A stretch of 64,000 bases of DNA from Lineus longissimus (GCF_910592395.1 NC_088310.1:129501-193500); one strand, 5' to 3'. Shown: positions 40,602-51,524, counted from the first letter of the stretch. Notes: generated by a model not told the origin, from the sequence alone. Numbers and translations: made by a program.

Positions 40602-41266
40602 TTGGCATTCTAAATGTGAAGAAATTCTTTATATCTCACATCTTCTATTTTTTAAAATCTCATCTTAAGTTGATGGATTTACCTTAGAATTAGCAAAAAG
40701 AGCTTATCGGCAAATACGCGATGGCATTCTGTCATGTAGATGTTTTAATTATATTCCAGTATCTCGCATTATCAGGTCATTTTGACATTGCAGTATGCAT
40801 GGTTTGATATGAGGTGAATCACGTACGCTGGTATGCCTTAGCCGGTTTATCCAGGGAAGTGTTAACAGGAAGAAACCTCATTGGTTATAGACACATTCTC
40901 CAATAGTGTTCTAATAGTTTGAGTTGGATAAAGGTATCTGTAAAGTTTAGATACTTGACTATTCTCTCATCATACTTTGATATCTGATTTCATGATCTTA
41001 TGACCTGTTAGTCTCACTGGGAGAGTTGTAAGGAGGTCATCGATGAGACGCAAGACATTGGTTAGACAATACAATAGAACTATCGTGCGTGTATCTCATT
41101 ATTGTCAGACGGGTATCACAAGGATATGCTGACAAAGACATGGTATCAGCAACACCCTAGGCGTCACTTGTTATTGGCCTGCATCTACGATTGTTTTGGC
41201 ATGGTGATTCACCATCAGATTGTTAGAGCCAGGATATTAGTTTGGATAGGAGGATATTGAACTTAC
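40602..41266 (-). other. start of intron 1 of the THIK-like channel gene
   Basis: Begins with GTAAGT directly after the exon. The open frame runs 13 codons into it before a stop. Nothing else is seen up to the 35-bp array. Confidence 0.6.
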
Positions 41267-41597
41267 CTATTGTTGACACCACGGTTCCAACAAAATAGAA
41301 TGATCCAGCGAAATCCCATCTTTCTCGTTTATCCATAAGTAGGCCTGAAGTGCTTGCTTCCCAGTGAACTTTTAATAAGGCATCCAACTCTGTTCGATTG
41401 ACGCTGGGGTTGTTTTTGACAAACGTCTCCAAAGTATGGTAGTACTGGTTCCTTTCTCTTATCTCATTTTCTCTCTCTAGAAACATGAAGACCGCTGCTC
41501 CGGTCAACATGTATAAAATCATGACTATGGCCAGTAAGATAAACCTGGCGTTATCCTCACGAAGATGCAATAAGGCACAGCAACCCCCTCGCGTCAT
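41267..41597 (-). CDS. KCNK13-like: THIK-type two-pore-domain K+ channel, first coding exon (partial gene)
   Basis: Encodes the N-terminal 110 residues of a K2P background potassium channel of the plasma membrane. The N-terminus is short, followed by the hallmark HLREDNARF, the first membrane helix (about residues 18-40, ILLAIVMILYMLTGAAVFMF), a charged cap region without cysteine but with the glycosylation sequon NRT, and then RWDFAGSFYFVGTVVSTIG, the first pore helix and filter. EDNARF and the VGTVVSTIG filter are typical of KCNK12/KCNK13 (THIK). The exon ends in the filter glycine codon at the donor ATAG|GTAAGT (intron from 41266 downward), and my recollection is that vertebrate KCNK13 is split at the same place. 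The ATG is fixed by an in-frame TAA two codons upstream. The remaining exon(s), with the second pore, were not found to the left and may lie outside the window. KCNK12 and KCNK13 cannot be told apart here. Confidence 0.92.
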
Positions 41598-43230
41598 ACT
41601 TTAAGTCGCATGAGGCCTTTATATCCAGAATCCGAGATCCCTCTTTCTATAATCCAACACGACCAAGAACGGCTTTAAACAAGTCTATATCCGGCACGCA
41701 AGTGTTGCCAATTTCTAACGAGACTGCACTCTAAACACTTCGCCGACTGGCGGTTGCGGCGACGACTGTCAAACTATACATCGAGTAACCTCTAACAAAA
41801 GATACTCATTTTATTTCGATAATACTCCAAATACCAAAACAATGGATAACAGTGATCTGGGCTGCTATGACATATTTCTATCTGATATCTTATAACATTC
41901 TAATGCTATTGAATTGCCTCTAGAATGGCAGCAGTTTTGCACGAAGTATATAAAATCACCACTTTTGAACACTTGATATTGAGCAATTAGCGAAAGCAGC
42001 GTCACAAGTTATGACTTAACACAAAGATGATTAAAACATGAAATAAACTTGGAATCCGCTACCCAAGTATTGATGATATCAACAGAAGGAGCGAAAATGT
42101 CCAAAACTGAAGTAAATCCACTTTCTGATTTCTAAACACACTCCACATAATCTGTTCTAAATCCAGTGCAGGAGTGGTAACTTTCCAATGTTATGTATTA
42201 TCACCCGTCATCTGTAACTAGTGAAGGCATTGATACGTCCCAGATTGATAAATAGCAGTAATCGAACTTGGTCTTTGTAAACACAATAACACCGGCATCT
42301 TACAGTGGTGCTAACTAGCTCGAGGCTTCGAGATCTCGCACTTTACTTCATTTTTCGCACCTTTTTCCGATGCTGTTCCCAATGAATCTCACAGGTCCAA
42401 GTAGAAGCTCCTTCAGGCGAACATTGTATCATCTGTTCATGACACTACAACTGGTAGCGCACCTATTACTCCAATGATAAACTTGACCAATTGTATATTA
42501 CAAGGATTCTTTATTCTTCCATCCTGTTCCTGTTGATGGTACTTTGGTCATTACGGATTATTCTACGGGTTACATATGTATAGGCTGAATTACTCCAACA
42601 CTATAAGAAGGGATGGTGCTGTTGACATAAAAAACACTTTCATAGAGCTAAGAAGAAAATCTAATGCATTTAGCGCCATCTCTGGTTGCTTTGTCGAATC
42701 AGTGTTTGTAAGCGGTACATCACACCTACCTGTAGCTTGAGGAACCACTTTATACTTCCACGACATGCACTTGCTTACAACTGAGTGATATCAACTCTGG
42801 CTGTTTTTCTGGTCTTCCTTTCTCAATGCAGAGTCTAAACCCCTCTTAAGACGACTTGATATGGACACCAATAGAATAATATCGAGGGGACTTTGGCTAC
42901 TTTTTCCGATTTTTTGTCCTCCCGTGGGGGTCCGGTGAGTTGCAATTCACTACTAGTAAGGTATTGGATTGAAAAGTTAATGCTTACCCAAATCGTTAGT
43001 CTAATGTACCTCCAACATAACACATAAAATTGAGTTTCGAAAAGCAAATAACAACAACACATTGACATGTTAACTTTTGTTCCACTATTAGGCAGTCCAA
43101 AAAGGTAAAAGTCCATCAATGCCTTGCAGACAAAAAGAAGGTACTTTCTTGATAATAATGTTCGTTCATGAAGTCTTGGGTTATTTCACTGGTGCTGGTT
43201 CAGGATACTTCCACAAAGCCTGGAAGAGTA
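41598..43230. other. 5' side of the channel gene and intergenic DNA
   Basis: Reading leftwards this is upstream of the channel start codon. A TATAAA lies only about 20 bp before the ATG on the minus strand. That is too close to serve as a usual core promoter for this start, so a 5' UTR exon may exist further right. A minus frame at 42835-43119 is unplaced. Confidence 0.4.
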
Positions 43231-43408
43231 CAGTGGAACCTCCCTTAGCGGTCACATCTCTATTAAGGACAATATCTCTATTAGGAACACTAGTTTTGGT
43301 CCCAAATTGGTTATATCCATTCAGTTTTACCTCTCTAATCAGGAAACCTCTCTATTAGGGACAGCACTTCTCAGTCCCAAGGGTGTCCTTAATAGAGAGG
43401 TTCTACTG
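43231..43408. mobile_element. intact 178-bp pogo/Tigger-like MITE, second family
   Basis: Starts with CAGTGGAACCTCCCTTAGCG and ends with TTAATAGAGAGGTTCTACTG, flanked by TA on both sides. The ends are inverted repeats with small mismatches. The inside is a run of degenerate units of the form TCTCTATTAAGGAC or TCTCTATTAGGGAC. It has no coding capacity. The TA duplication and CAGTGGAACC start are typical of Tc1/mariner-superfamily pogo/Tigger derivatives. Confidence 0.88.
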
Positions 43409-44344
43409 TATTTTGATTACGCAAACAAGTGATAAAGTAATATTTCCTTTTAACATGTTTATTGAAAATATATTGTTTAACAATCATTACAACGTGGAAA
43501 CAAACAATTGGAAAGGAAATACATTTGAAACCAAAATGACATTAATATTCCTTGCTTCGCGCTATGATAGATTTGTGCTTCAACATTTAGACATTGCCAG
43601 GCGCATAAGCTTCAGTCAACTTCTAGAGTTACATCATAAGTCTATATAAGAATATCAGTAATATTTGTTATACATTAACATTGTTAGCTACACTTTGAGG
43701 AGCATGTTGATAAGCATGATAACTGTATTATATCTATCAGTAGAATTATCTAGATAATATCCTGACTTTGCTTCGAATGTAGTTTTCTACAGTGATCACA
43801 CGGTATCCATCGAAAGTTATAGTTTGCTAAGAAGATTACTGCAGCCGAATGTTTCGGGTTTTACACAAGCACATGTTTCTCTGTCATAGAATCTATGACA
43901 GAGCATAACCACCATAGATTTGATGATGGTGAAGCGGCCTCTCACCCAGGTGACAATAGCAAGTGTAAAGTGAGTCAAAGCTGAACTTCAGGAAAAACCA
44001 AACAGGCCCTGTAAATTGGGCCTGTCTCGTCAAGGAACTTGTTCCTATGATTGAAGTCAGATTTGACGCCCAATGTCTTCCACAATTCAATTTCAAACAA
44101 ACTTTGATGGTTTATTCTCGGAGTTCAGTTTTAAGCATTCAGATGAGATGGAACCGCGTACATAATGGGTGCATAAAAACCATATACAGCATACACCAAT
44201 AGATAAGTACTATAAACTACAAAATATCCCCAATAACAAGTTTTAGCGTAGCTGTCCCAAGCTTTCACCTCCTTCATTTTCTACTATACATTATACTGCA
44301 AGATATGTATACATCTATAAGCCATATTACCTAATAAACAATTA
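43409..44344. other. non-coding stretch with a perfect 11-bp hairpin
   Basis: Unique DNA. CTCTGTCATAG at 43879-43889 and CTATGACAGAG at 43893-43903 form a perfect stem around a 3-base loop. Short frames here have no family resemblance. Confidence 0.55.
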
Positions 44345-44876
44345 CAGTGGAACCCCGGTCGGCGACTATCCCGGTAACGCGACCTCCCCGCTATGACGAC
44401 CAAGAATCGCCGGTCCCGAATGGTTTCCTCCCTAATTATCATTACAAGGCCCCCGGTAACACGACCACCCGGTACCCAGACAACGAACACTGGATTGGGC
44501 CGTCCTAATGACCAAATTAGCCCCTATAACCCTACCAACGGGCCTAATTGCCGTGAAAAGACGAATGGTGACATGATTTCTGTTAAGAAACTGATTGCGG
44601 CAAATTTATCATGCTACAGATGAAAAAAATATAGTCCAAATATTTTTTTCACTTGTTTTTTTGCTCAAAATGAAGAAACTTCATCAACCCCAAAAAAATT
44701 TGGCTTTGAAAATTTTTCAGAATTTTGAACTTGTGAAAAAGTTCAACAATATTTTGGTGGGAAAACTTAATCATGCATTTTGTGCCCGGATGTTTAGCTT
44801 CACTAACGCGACCACCCCGGTAACGCGACCATTCAACCTCAGTCCCAGGAGTGGTCGTGTTACCGGGGTTCCACTG
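44345..44876 (+). mobile_element. intact 532-bp pogo/Tigger-like MITE with TA target duplication
   Basis: Reference copy for this window's family. CAGTGGAACCCCGGT at the left is exactly inverted at the right (ACCGGGGTTCCACTG), with TA on each side. Subterminal GTAACGCGACC motifs occur near both ends. The left arm is GC-rich. An AT-rich module with TTTGAAAATTTTTCAGAATT follows, then AATCATGCATTTTGT and the right arm. There is no transposase: the frames read here on both strands are fortuitous. It was presumably mobilised in trans by a pogo/Tigger-type transposase, which is inference from the ends. Confidence 0.93.
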
Positions 44877-47582
44877 TATTAGCTTAGTCTCGGGTTTATA
44901 GCGATAATGAGTATTTTTGTTCCCCGAAAACGCTTTAAATTCGCTCATAATGTCTCACTCTGTGTCCTTGCATGGAAAGCACTGAAAGTTGGTTAACTTA
45001 GAAACTTGAACTCTTACTTGGTAATAACTCAAAGTCACAGAAACTACCAACATGCTACTAAACCAGCTCTAACCTAGATTAATATATCGGTTATAAACAA
45101 AAGCATTCATTGGTAGAAAAAGTAAGAAAATTACAAACATTATTAATATTGCACATTTTCTACTACGTCATGCAGTTATCTATCAATTTACATCAAATAT
45201 ATATTTCATAGGTTATAGAAAAAGCAACACTGCCATTTTAAGGATGATAGCTTTGCTAGAAACGTTAGCTGGCGCTGCATATAATAACATCTTGCTATAT
45301 TACACAATGGAGTATATTAAACATGTTTAGGTAATGGAAGTATTTACAGTTTTTCCTGGAGTTAAACATTGATTTAAAGCCACACTGACAGGCGGCGTTC
45401 TGTATGTTTCATGTCTAATCCCTTGCGAAGAACGTAACATGCGATCATTTCGCGTCTTGCATGTTGTGATATGCGGCTGTTGTTCCTTCGATAAAAGGAT
45501 TACATAAGAGCTCTGTCAATTTCGCCTCTCAATAAATGTTGATGTTACAACCACGGCTTCAGATGATGCCAGACCCTTGCATCAAGTGTGTCATCAGCTC
45601 ACTACCTTCAAGATGGAAGAACCACTCTGGAAATAGGGATCACATATACAAGGCACGGCAGCCTTGCATATCGCATGAACTTGTTCATGCAGAGAGGTGG
45701 TCAAGAGCTATTTTCGTGAAAAATGTGTTGGCTACATATCCGATAGCCGTTTAGCTTTGTCCAGGCCTGTCGTGAATACAACTACTCAGCTTGCCTCTGC
45801 TTATAGTACTTGACCACCTTCTTACACGGGCATTAGCTGTTAGCTGTGTGAATCAATACAATGCATAATTCGGGGGGCCATCACACCCACACAGGTCTCT
45901 CATGCTCGTTGACATACTGATACTCAAGCAGGCGTCTCATCAGTAGCCTTGAACTAGTCATAAGCCGAGCCATCGCTCAATAATTTAGCAAATAAGTGTC
46001 TCTGAGGCAAGCCTCCATGTAAGCAAACGTCTAGATTCCCCATTTCCCCCTGGCCACTTCTACTTTTTAGGATGTGTGGGCACCATGGGTATGGGTCATT
46101 CAGCTGTCCTGTAATCCACGCTACTCTGCCGTCGCACGTAGTATGGGATCGCAGCGGGTTTAGACTCTGATTGCGATACTGAAAAAAACAAAGTAGAGAC
46201 AAATAAAACATTCAAACAAGTAGCTAACTAACTAGCAAGTATAATCGATCTGCTGAAAATCCGACGAACGCCCATCGGCCTGGAACTTTCCACCTTGCAT
46301 AGATCTCTATTCGATGTATATAAGCAAATCATTTGCCCAACTCTGGCCACACACCATTTGTTGACTTTCAACTCCGTTTTACCTTGAGCCCGACATCATT
46401 GCCCCGGATTCTGCCATTGTCTCGTATTCTGTCGCCACAGTACCCGCACCATACACACAAAACAGCGAGCATGTAACCATGAGTTGTTTCAAACCTAACC
46501 ATGTTAATGGTTCACTAATGAAAACGAATGGGATCCGGATAGACGAGATCCTCGTGGGATTAGTGTCTAATGTTAGCCTGATGGAATAGGGGGCATATCA
46601 CGTCCAGTTAGAGGCAATCATATTCAGTCGCGCTTTTAGAAGTGTGAGCAAATACGGTTAGCAGGCAATCTATTTGTGTTTTATGCCAAGGTAAACACAT
46701 TGACATATCATAGAGTTATTGTGATGCGGTTATAAATGGTGATGTCATGGGTTTTAGCTATCAATTCAAAGGCAAAACTAATGATATAGATGTGATGAAA
46801 AGGATAAGTTTGATCGATGTCATTACATAGTGGGATGCAATAACATGTCAGACACATAATTTTGAATCAGAAATAATTTCAATTCGGTAACACATTTCTG
46901 TTGTCGGTGGTATATCCAGTGTCGGAGAGTTTCCAAGGGGCGCAGACCCAAGTCATATATGTGCTGGCAGACGTTATGCAAATGACAAAGGTCTGTCACC
47001 ACCTGTTCATTCCAGTCGAGACTGATTGGATGGCTTTTTTGGCAAAGTCGCGGTGATAAAAGTGCCCTGGTCAGTTATTTGGAAGGAAAACACATGTTGC
47101 TGATGGATGACTATTTCTTGAAGTCTACAAATGAATTGAAATAGAAACGTTGTACGACAAGAAATAGGCCGAGAGTACAAAATGGCAAAACTATCTGCAG
47201 CACGACAACAAACAGGCTATGACAAAATGCCCAGGATACCTGCAACATGAAAGTTGACTTGAATGTTTGTGATGACATGTTGAATGACAGTGCAATGCAC
47301 AGTGGCATGGTTGTGGAACCAATAGTGCAGTTGATGGCCATGCGACTCGCTTGCTGCTAATGCTGGAACAACATATCAAAATGCATTATTTAAATCGCAT
47401 GCTATGAATCTTCCTCGTTCTTTGACTTCGTACCTCCAAGATGCAATGCTGAAATGGTGAGAATGAGGGCGTTTCACCTCAAATCTTATGCTCCCCATTT
47501 CCATTTCCTAGGATGATGGGAAAATGCAGGAAAAATTAGTTCATATCGATTCCTCCGGTTATGGCCGAATATTGATATTCCT
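44877..47582. other. non-coding stretch with one exon candidate at 45954-46182
   Basis: Unique DNA. Apart from the exon candidate described separately, I see no RNA gene or repeat array. A minus frame at 47111-47341 is hydrophobic and unplaced. Confidence 0.45.
45954..46182 (-). CDS. candidate terminal exon, function unknown
   Basis: On the minus strand a strong acceptor (a pyrimidine run with TTTGTTTTTTTCAG, read leftwards across about 46195-46183) is followed by 75 open codons ending in TAG. The peptide has CDGRVAWITGQLNDPYPWCP in its first third and LDVCLHGGLPQRHLFAKLLS near the end. It is rich in Trp, Cys and Pro and does not look like random translation. I do not recognise a family. No upstream exon was identified, and the fragment could belong to a transposable element or be chance. 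Confidence 0.25.
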
Positions 47583-47602
47583 GGGGGGGGGGGGGGGGGG
47601 GG
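47583..47602 (+). repeat. G20 homopolymer tract
   Basis: Twenty consecutive G on the plus strand between CCT and TCTTTATT. A tract like this can fold as a G-quadruplex. Its exact length may be unreliable because long G runs are sequenced poorly. Confidence 0.95.
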
Positions 47603-48512
47603 TCTTTATTTAAGGATAGTTTCGAATCACATTAGTAACAATGCTCTAGCAACTTGGATCTAAATGAGCTATGAAGTATAACTGTACGGGAGGAAACACC
47701 CTTTTGGATGAGCCTTCACGAAAGAAGGTTAGAAGGAATGATAGCTAACGTGTGCTGCATCTCGTTGAAAGCAACCATGCCTTCTTACCCGTCATTTAGC
47801 TGTAAACAACCAATGGTGTATGCACCTGTCTACACTATGTACGGAATACTGCACGCTTTACTAATTGTTTTTCTACGTCTCTCTGTTCCTGAGCTCCCAG
47901 TGTTGTTGGGTGTTTGCTATCCCCTGAAAGTAGAACATACTCTGGCATTGCGTATCTTGAGAACAACATGATGGCATTCCATGATTGTTTAGCATAAAGG
48001 TACAAGCGAAGGTCTCGCTGACAAAGGTAAAGAGAGAGAAAACCATCGGAAACTTTGATAGCAGTACTAGATCCAGGTCCTTCTGTGCCTGTAATCTGCA
48101 ACTTCACATCAACGTATCACCTCTGCATCACCCTGAAAGACTGAAAGTCTAAAATGGGTTGGTAATAAGAGTAAAATGCTATAAAGTTGCTGTAATGGCA
48201 ACCGCGTATCTGACGACTTTGCCCAGTGCACAATGTACAACAGATATCTAATGTATTTGCACTCTGTTTGCCCTTTCGATTTCTTCAGTTGAACGCATCA
48301 TTAACCTAAAGGAATCCAATCATAATTAGATGAGCCATTAATAGGGATATGAACGTGGCATGACGAATCGACATTATACATAGCTAGACACAGACCTTGG
48401 CTGCAGAAGAATGCTGCCGCGGCGGTTTCATGGCTGTGACCTCGTGGGCGGGAGGCCACTGATCGGGGGACACCGAGTTGGCATTATCGTTGTACTAAAC
48501 AGAGTCATTGAC
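47603..48512. other. non-coding stretch leading into the 73/83-bp array
   Basis: Frames on both strands near 47708-48107 are unplaced. From about 48355 the sequence GCATGACGAATCGACATTAT and a diverged CTAGACACAGACCTTGGCTG form a decayed outer unit of the following array. A similar block reappears on its far side near 49182-49235. Confidence 0.5.
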
Positions 48513-49184
48513 TGCATCAGAGCACATTGGTATCATGTCAGTCACCTTGTGGACGGGTGTCGACGTTATCAACTTGGCTAGGCATAGTCCTTGCTGCATC
48601 AGAGTACAATGGTATCATGTCAGTCACCTTGTGGGCGTTATCAACTTGGCTAGACATAGTCCTTGCTTGCATCAGAGTACAATGGTATCATGTTAGTCAC
48701 CTTGTGGACGTTATCAACTTGGTTAGACATAGTCCTTGCTTGCATCAGAGCACAATGGTATCATGTCAGTCACCTTGTGGACGTTATCAACTTGGCTAGA
48801 CACAGTCCTTGCTTGCATCAGAGCACAATGGTATCATGTCAGTCACCTTGTGGACGTTATCAACTTGGCTAGACATAGTCCTTGCTGCATCAGAGCACAA
48901 TGGTATCGTGTCAGTCACCTTGTGGGCGGGTGTCGACGTTATCAACTTGGCTAGACATAGTCCTTGCTTGCATCAGAGTACAATGGTATCATGTCAGTCT
49001 CCTTGTGGACGGGTGTCGACGTTATCAACTTGGCTAGACATAGTCCTTGCTTGCATCAGAGCACATTGGTATCATGTCAGTCACCTTGTGGGCGGGTGTC
49101 GACGTTATCAACTTGGCTAGACATAGTCCTTGCTGCATCAGAGTACATTGGTATCATGTCAGTCACCTTGTGGACGGCTGGGCA
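48513..49184. repeat. minisatellite with 72/73-bp and 82/83-bp unit types, about 8.6 copies
   Basis: TGCATCAGAG occurs at 48513, 48595, 48668, 48741, 48814, 48886, 48969, 49052 and 49134, giving spacings of 82, 73, 73, 73, 72, 83, 83 and 82. The long units carry an extra 10 bp (GGGTGTCGAC type) before GTTATCAACTTGGCTAG, and a single T makes the 1-bp difference. Long units lie at both sides and short ones are consecutive in the middle. Each unit ends one reading frame with a TAG after the Tyr-Gln-Leu-Gly codons. Confidence 0.95.
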
Positions 49185-50431
49185 TGATGACGAATCGACA
49201 TTATAAACTTGGCTAGACACGGATCTTGGCTCCATCTGAACGCCATGATGTTATGTTGTCCGTGATCTTGTGGTCATGTTGTTGTTTGGCTTCCTGCCGT
49301 GCAGCTGCTACTATAAGGATTTCATCAATGTTTTGAGTCCAATAGATTAAAGCGCAAGATCACGTTACCATTGCAATAGTAAGAACAATCAAAGAATTAT
49401 GAGAGATAGCAATACGTTTCTTGGAGCAGTGACAAAACAGTACACCGTGATCAACAGTGTTTTTGGTCATTCCATTATCAGTTAGTTGACTCAACAGTCT
49501 TTTGGGGCTTTTCAACCACATCTCAGACATCACACAACGAGACTGAATTCAACCTCCCCAGGCCGCGAGCAATAAACCACGCCAATATAAACTGGCCATG
49601 TCATTAGTTTGTTTGCGTCTCGTTCTCCCTCGGTACTTGGTCATTTAAGATGACCGTGCTGAATACGTTAGCCAGTCTCTTATGGCCGTATGTAATGAAA
49701 TGGCTGTTCCCACTGTCGAACACTCCTGCTTACTTCTTATGTGACTTGTTTACTGACTTTCATCATTTCCTTGTGGCGTGCTGGTCCCTGGTTTAAGTGA
49801 TTACAGTCGGCTGGCCATAGCTATGATGCTAGTCAGGCCGTGGGGGCTTAGGGACCAGCATAGGGATCACCGGAGCAAACAAAATATGGAAACACAATTT
49901 GCTATCGGTAATTGGTTTCGCTGTTAAAAATTGAGTGATGCAATTCAGGCGGTGTTGCAGGATTCCGCTCACCAATCTGAATTTTGTTTCCATGTGGCAT
50001 CCATATCAAAACGTAATTGTTTTGGTTGCGATGGCTTTGGTTATTGGTGTTACACTTGACTCGTCAACAGTTTGTCTGACATATTTGATGCTGATTTGTT
50101 ACTCCAAACCGATGTACACCGGACGAACTGTCATGACGTTAACATATCGGTTAGTTGCGCATAGTAACTGACTGGTAATCATTGCTAGAAGCTAGACTAG
50201 AAGCCTTGCTAGAAGCCATTAATAACATACGATGAACTACTCTTATGGCTCTCCTGGACATATCTTTTTCTCCACCTTGCCGAACAAAACGTATGGTGAA
50301 GGTTTGGGAATGATGAAGGTTATAGGTATGGCAAGGGTTATGGGTATGATTAGAGGTGTGGTAGTGGGTATGGAAAGGGTTAAGGTGAGGATTAGATGTG
50401 GTAATGGCCACTAACGCTTCCTGATACTTAC
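49185..50431. other. non-coding stretch including the 5' part of an intron of the Spec3/Stum gene (minus)
   Basis: From 50431 leftwards the minus-strand sequence starts with GTAAGT. At about 50290-50410 it is A/C-rich on that strand with ACCC(T/A)-like runs that keep a frame open to 50151, but the splice donor makes this intronic in the main transcript. No downstream exon was recognised. Confidence 0.5.
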
Positions 50432-50605
50432 ATCGTAACTGTATAAAGGTCATGCCCCATAATATGCTCCATATCCATCCGACTATGATGATGAAGGATA
50501 ACATCTGTAGGAAGGCAGCCAGCAGATTGAGGAGGAAGGCATGGGATCTCTTGGTGATTCGTGTGCTAGCACCACAGAAGACGGTAAACGAAGAGATCAG
50601 GGTGC
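50432..50605 (-). CDS. Spec3/Stum family membrane protein, internal exon (partial gene)
   Basis: A 174-bp exon. The acceptor TTTGTATGTTTCAG precedes 50605 and the donor CGAT|GTAAGTATC follows 50432. It encodes 58 residues of a Spec3/Stum protein, a family of small membrane proteins: Drosophila Stum acts in mechanosensory neurons and sea-urchin Spec3 is ciliary. Visible marks are GTLISSFTVFCGAS, then LLNLLAAFLQMLSFIIIVGW and WSILWGM. This matches the family order of a glycine-rich turn, the FTV-C-GA motif, an LN-AA--Q helix and VGW--SI-WGM. The first codon is split (G|GC), consistent with the conserved PGxG turn coming from the preceding exon, which should lie at higher coordinates and was not found. 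The open frame continues past the donor to 50151, but that part is Asn/His/Thr-rich and not family-like. Confidence 0.8.
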
Positions 50606-51524
50606 CTGAAACATACAAAACAAGATGGCTGTCAACACGTTATTATATATCTTGATAAAAAGTACCCCAAACGTTCTTTTATGGGGTTGTTTCGCCGAAA
50701 CCATCGAGGGGAAAACATAAGGGTTACTGTAACTTTCTTGAGTGGCTAGTTTTACTGCCTTTGCTTTGTCTAACGTTCATTCCCGATGACCAATAGAATA
50801 GTAAGAGGTGGCCATAAAACATGACCATCAAAGGTGGACACCATCTTGTGAAATCTACATTGAAGAAACAAATCATTACTTTTATAGATAATCTCTATTT
50901 TGATCATCTGAAAGGCCAACTGACGGCATCTCGAATGTCGATTGATATAAAATTCTGACAAGGACTTGCAAGGCCCTGCCCTGTTAATGCAATCAAGTAT
51001 TCCACTCAGCAATTCAAGACATCTCTTAAACCCCTTCAAGATTGAGCCACTTCCTCTTCTGCCTCCTCCTTTGGGAGACTAATGATACTTTATTATATTC
51101 GGGTAATTGAATTCGAGCATGACAAGCCACGACTGAGTATAGATTGTAGCGAATTAAGTGATCAGGCTGAATATGGCTATGCACCAGTGAAGGAAATGAT
51201 ATGATTCGTGTGTATTGCCATGGCGCATCATGCATTTTTTTCTGTAAGGTACTGAAATTTATCGCACTGAAATGCAGCACAAACAGCATTATTTTTGCTT
51301 AATAACAGTAGTGGCTTATGAATATTTGATAAAATACACTTATTATGTTATGTATTCGCTTGCTGCATAACTTTTCCTGTTTGCCCATGGGCAATATATT
51401 TTGTTCGTGGTGGTAATAACATAGCAGACACATGGGGAGATTTCACTGCATCAGTAACAACAAGAGAGACGTTATACTAGATTCGGTGTTTCACCCCTTG
51501 ATTACAGACCTATAGCTTCCCAAA
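50606..51524. other. presumed upstream intron of the Spec3/Stum gene, nothing recognised
   Basis: Begins with the acceptor of the exon at 50605. Minus frames at 50770-51039 and 51026-51289 are unplaced. Confidence 0.5.

Noticed and set aside
41610-41626. TATAAA upstream of the channel start codon (minus strand)
   Set aside because: About 20 bp from the ATG is too close for a TATA box serving a transcript that includes this start.
44595-44948. ORFs of 95 and 99 codons on opposite strands
   Set aside because: Both lie largely in the AT-rich core and right arm of the MITE at 44345-44876 and have no protein similarity.
48527-49206. Staggered ORFs over the 73/83-bp array
   Set aside because: They are repeat translations, most ending at the same TAG in each unit.
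50290-50410. GGGTTA/GGGTAT-rich stretch suggestive of telomeric repeat
   Set aside because: Units are irregular and mixed with other G/T-rich sequence, with no consistent hexamer period.
50151-50431. C-terminal extension of the Spec3/Stum exon
   Set aside because: A strong GTAAGT donor precedes it and the peptide is low-complexity and unlike the family, so it was treated as intron. Retention is noted as a finding.
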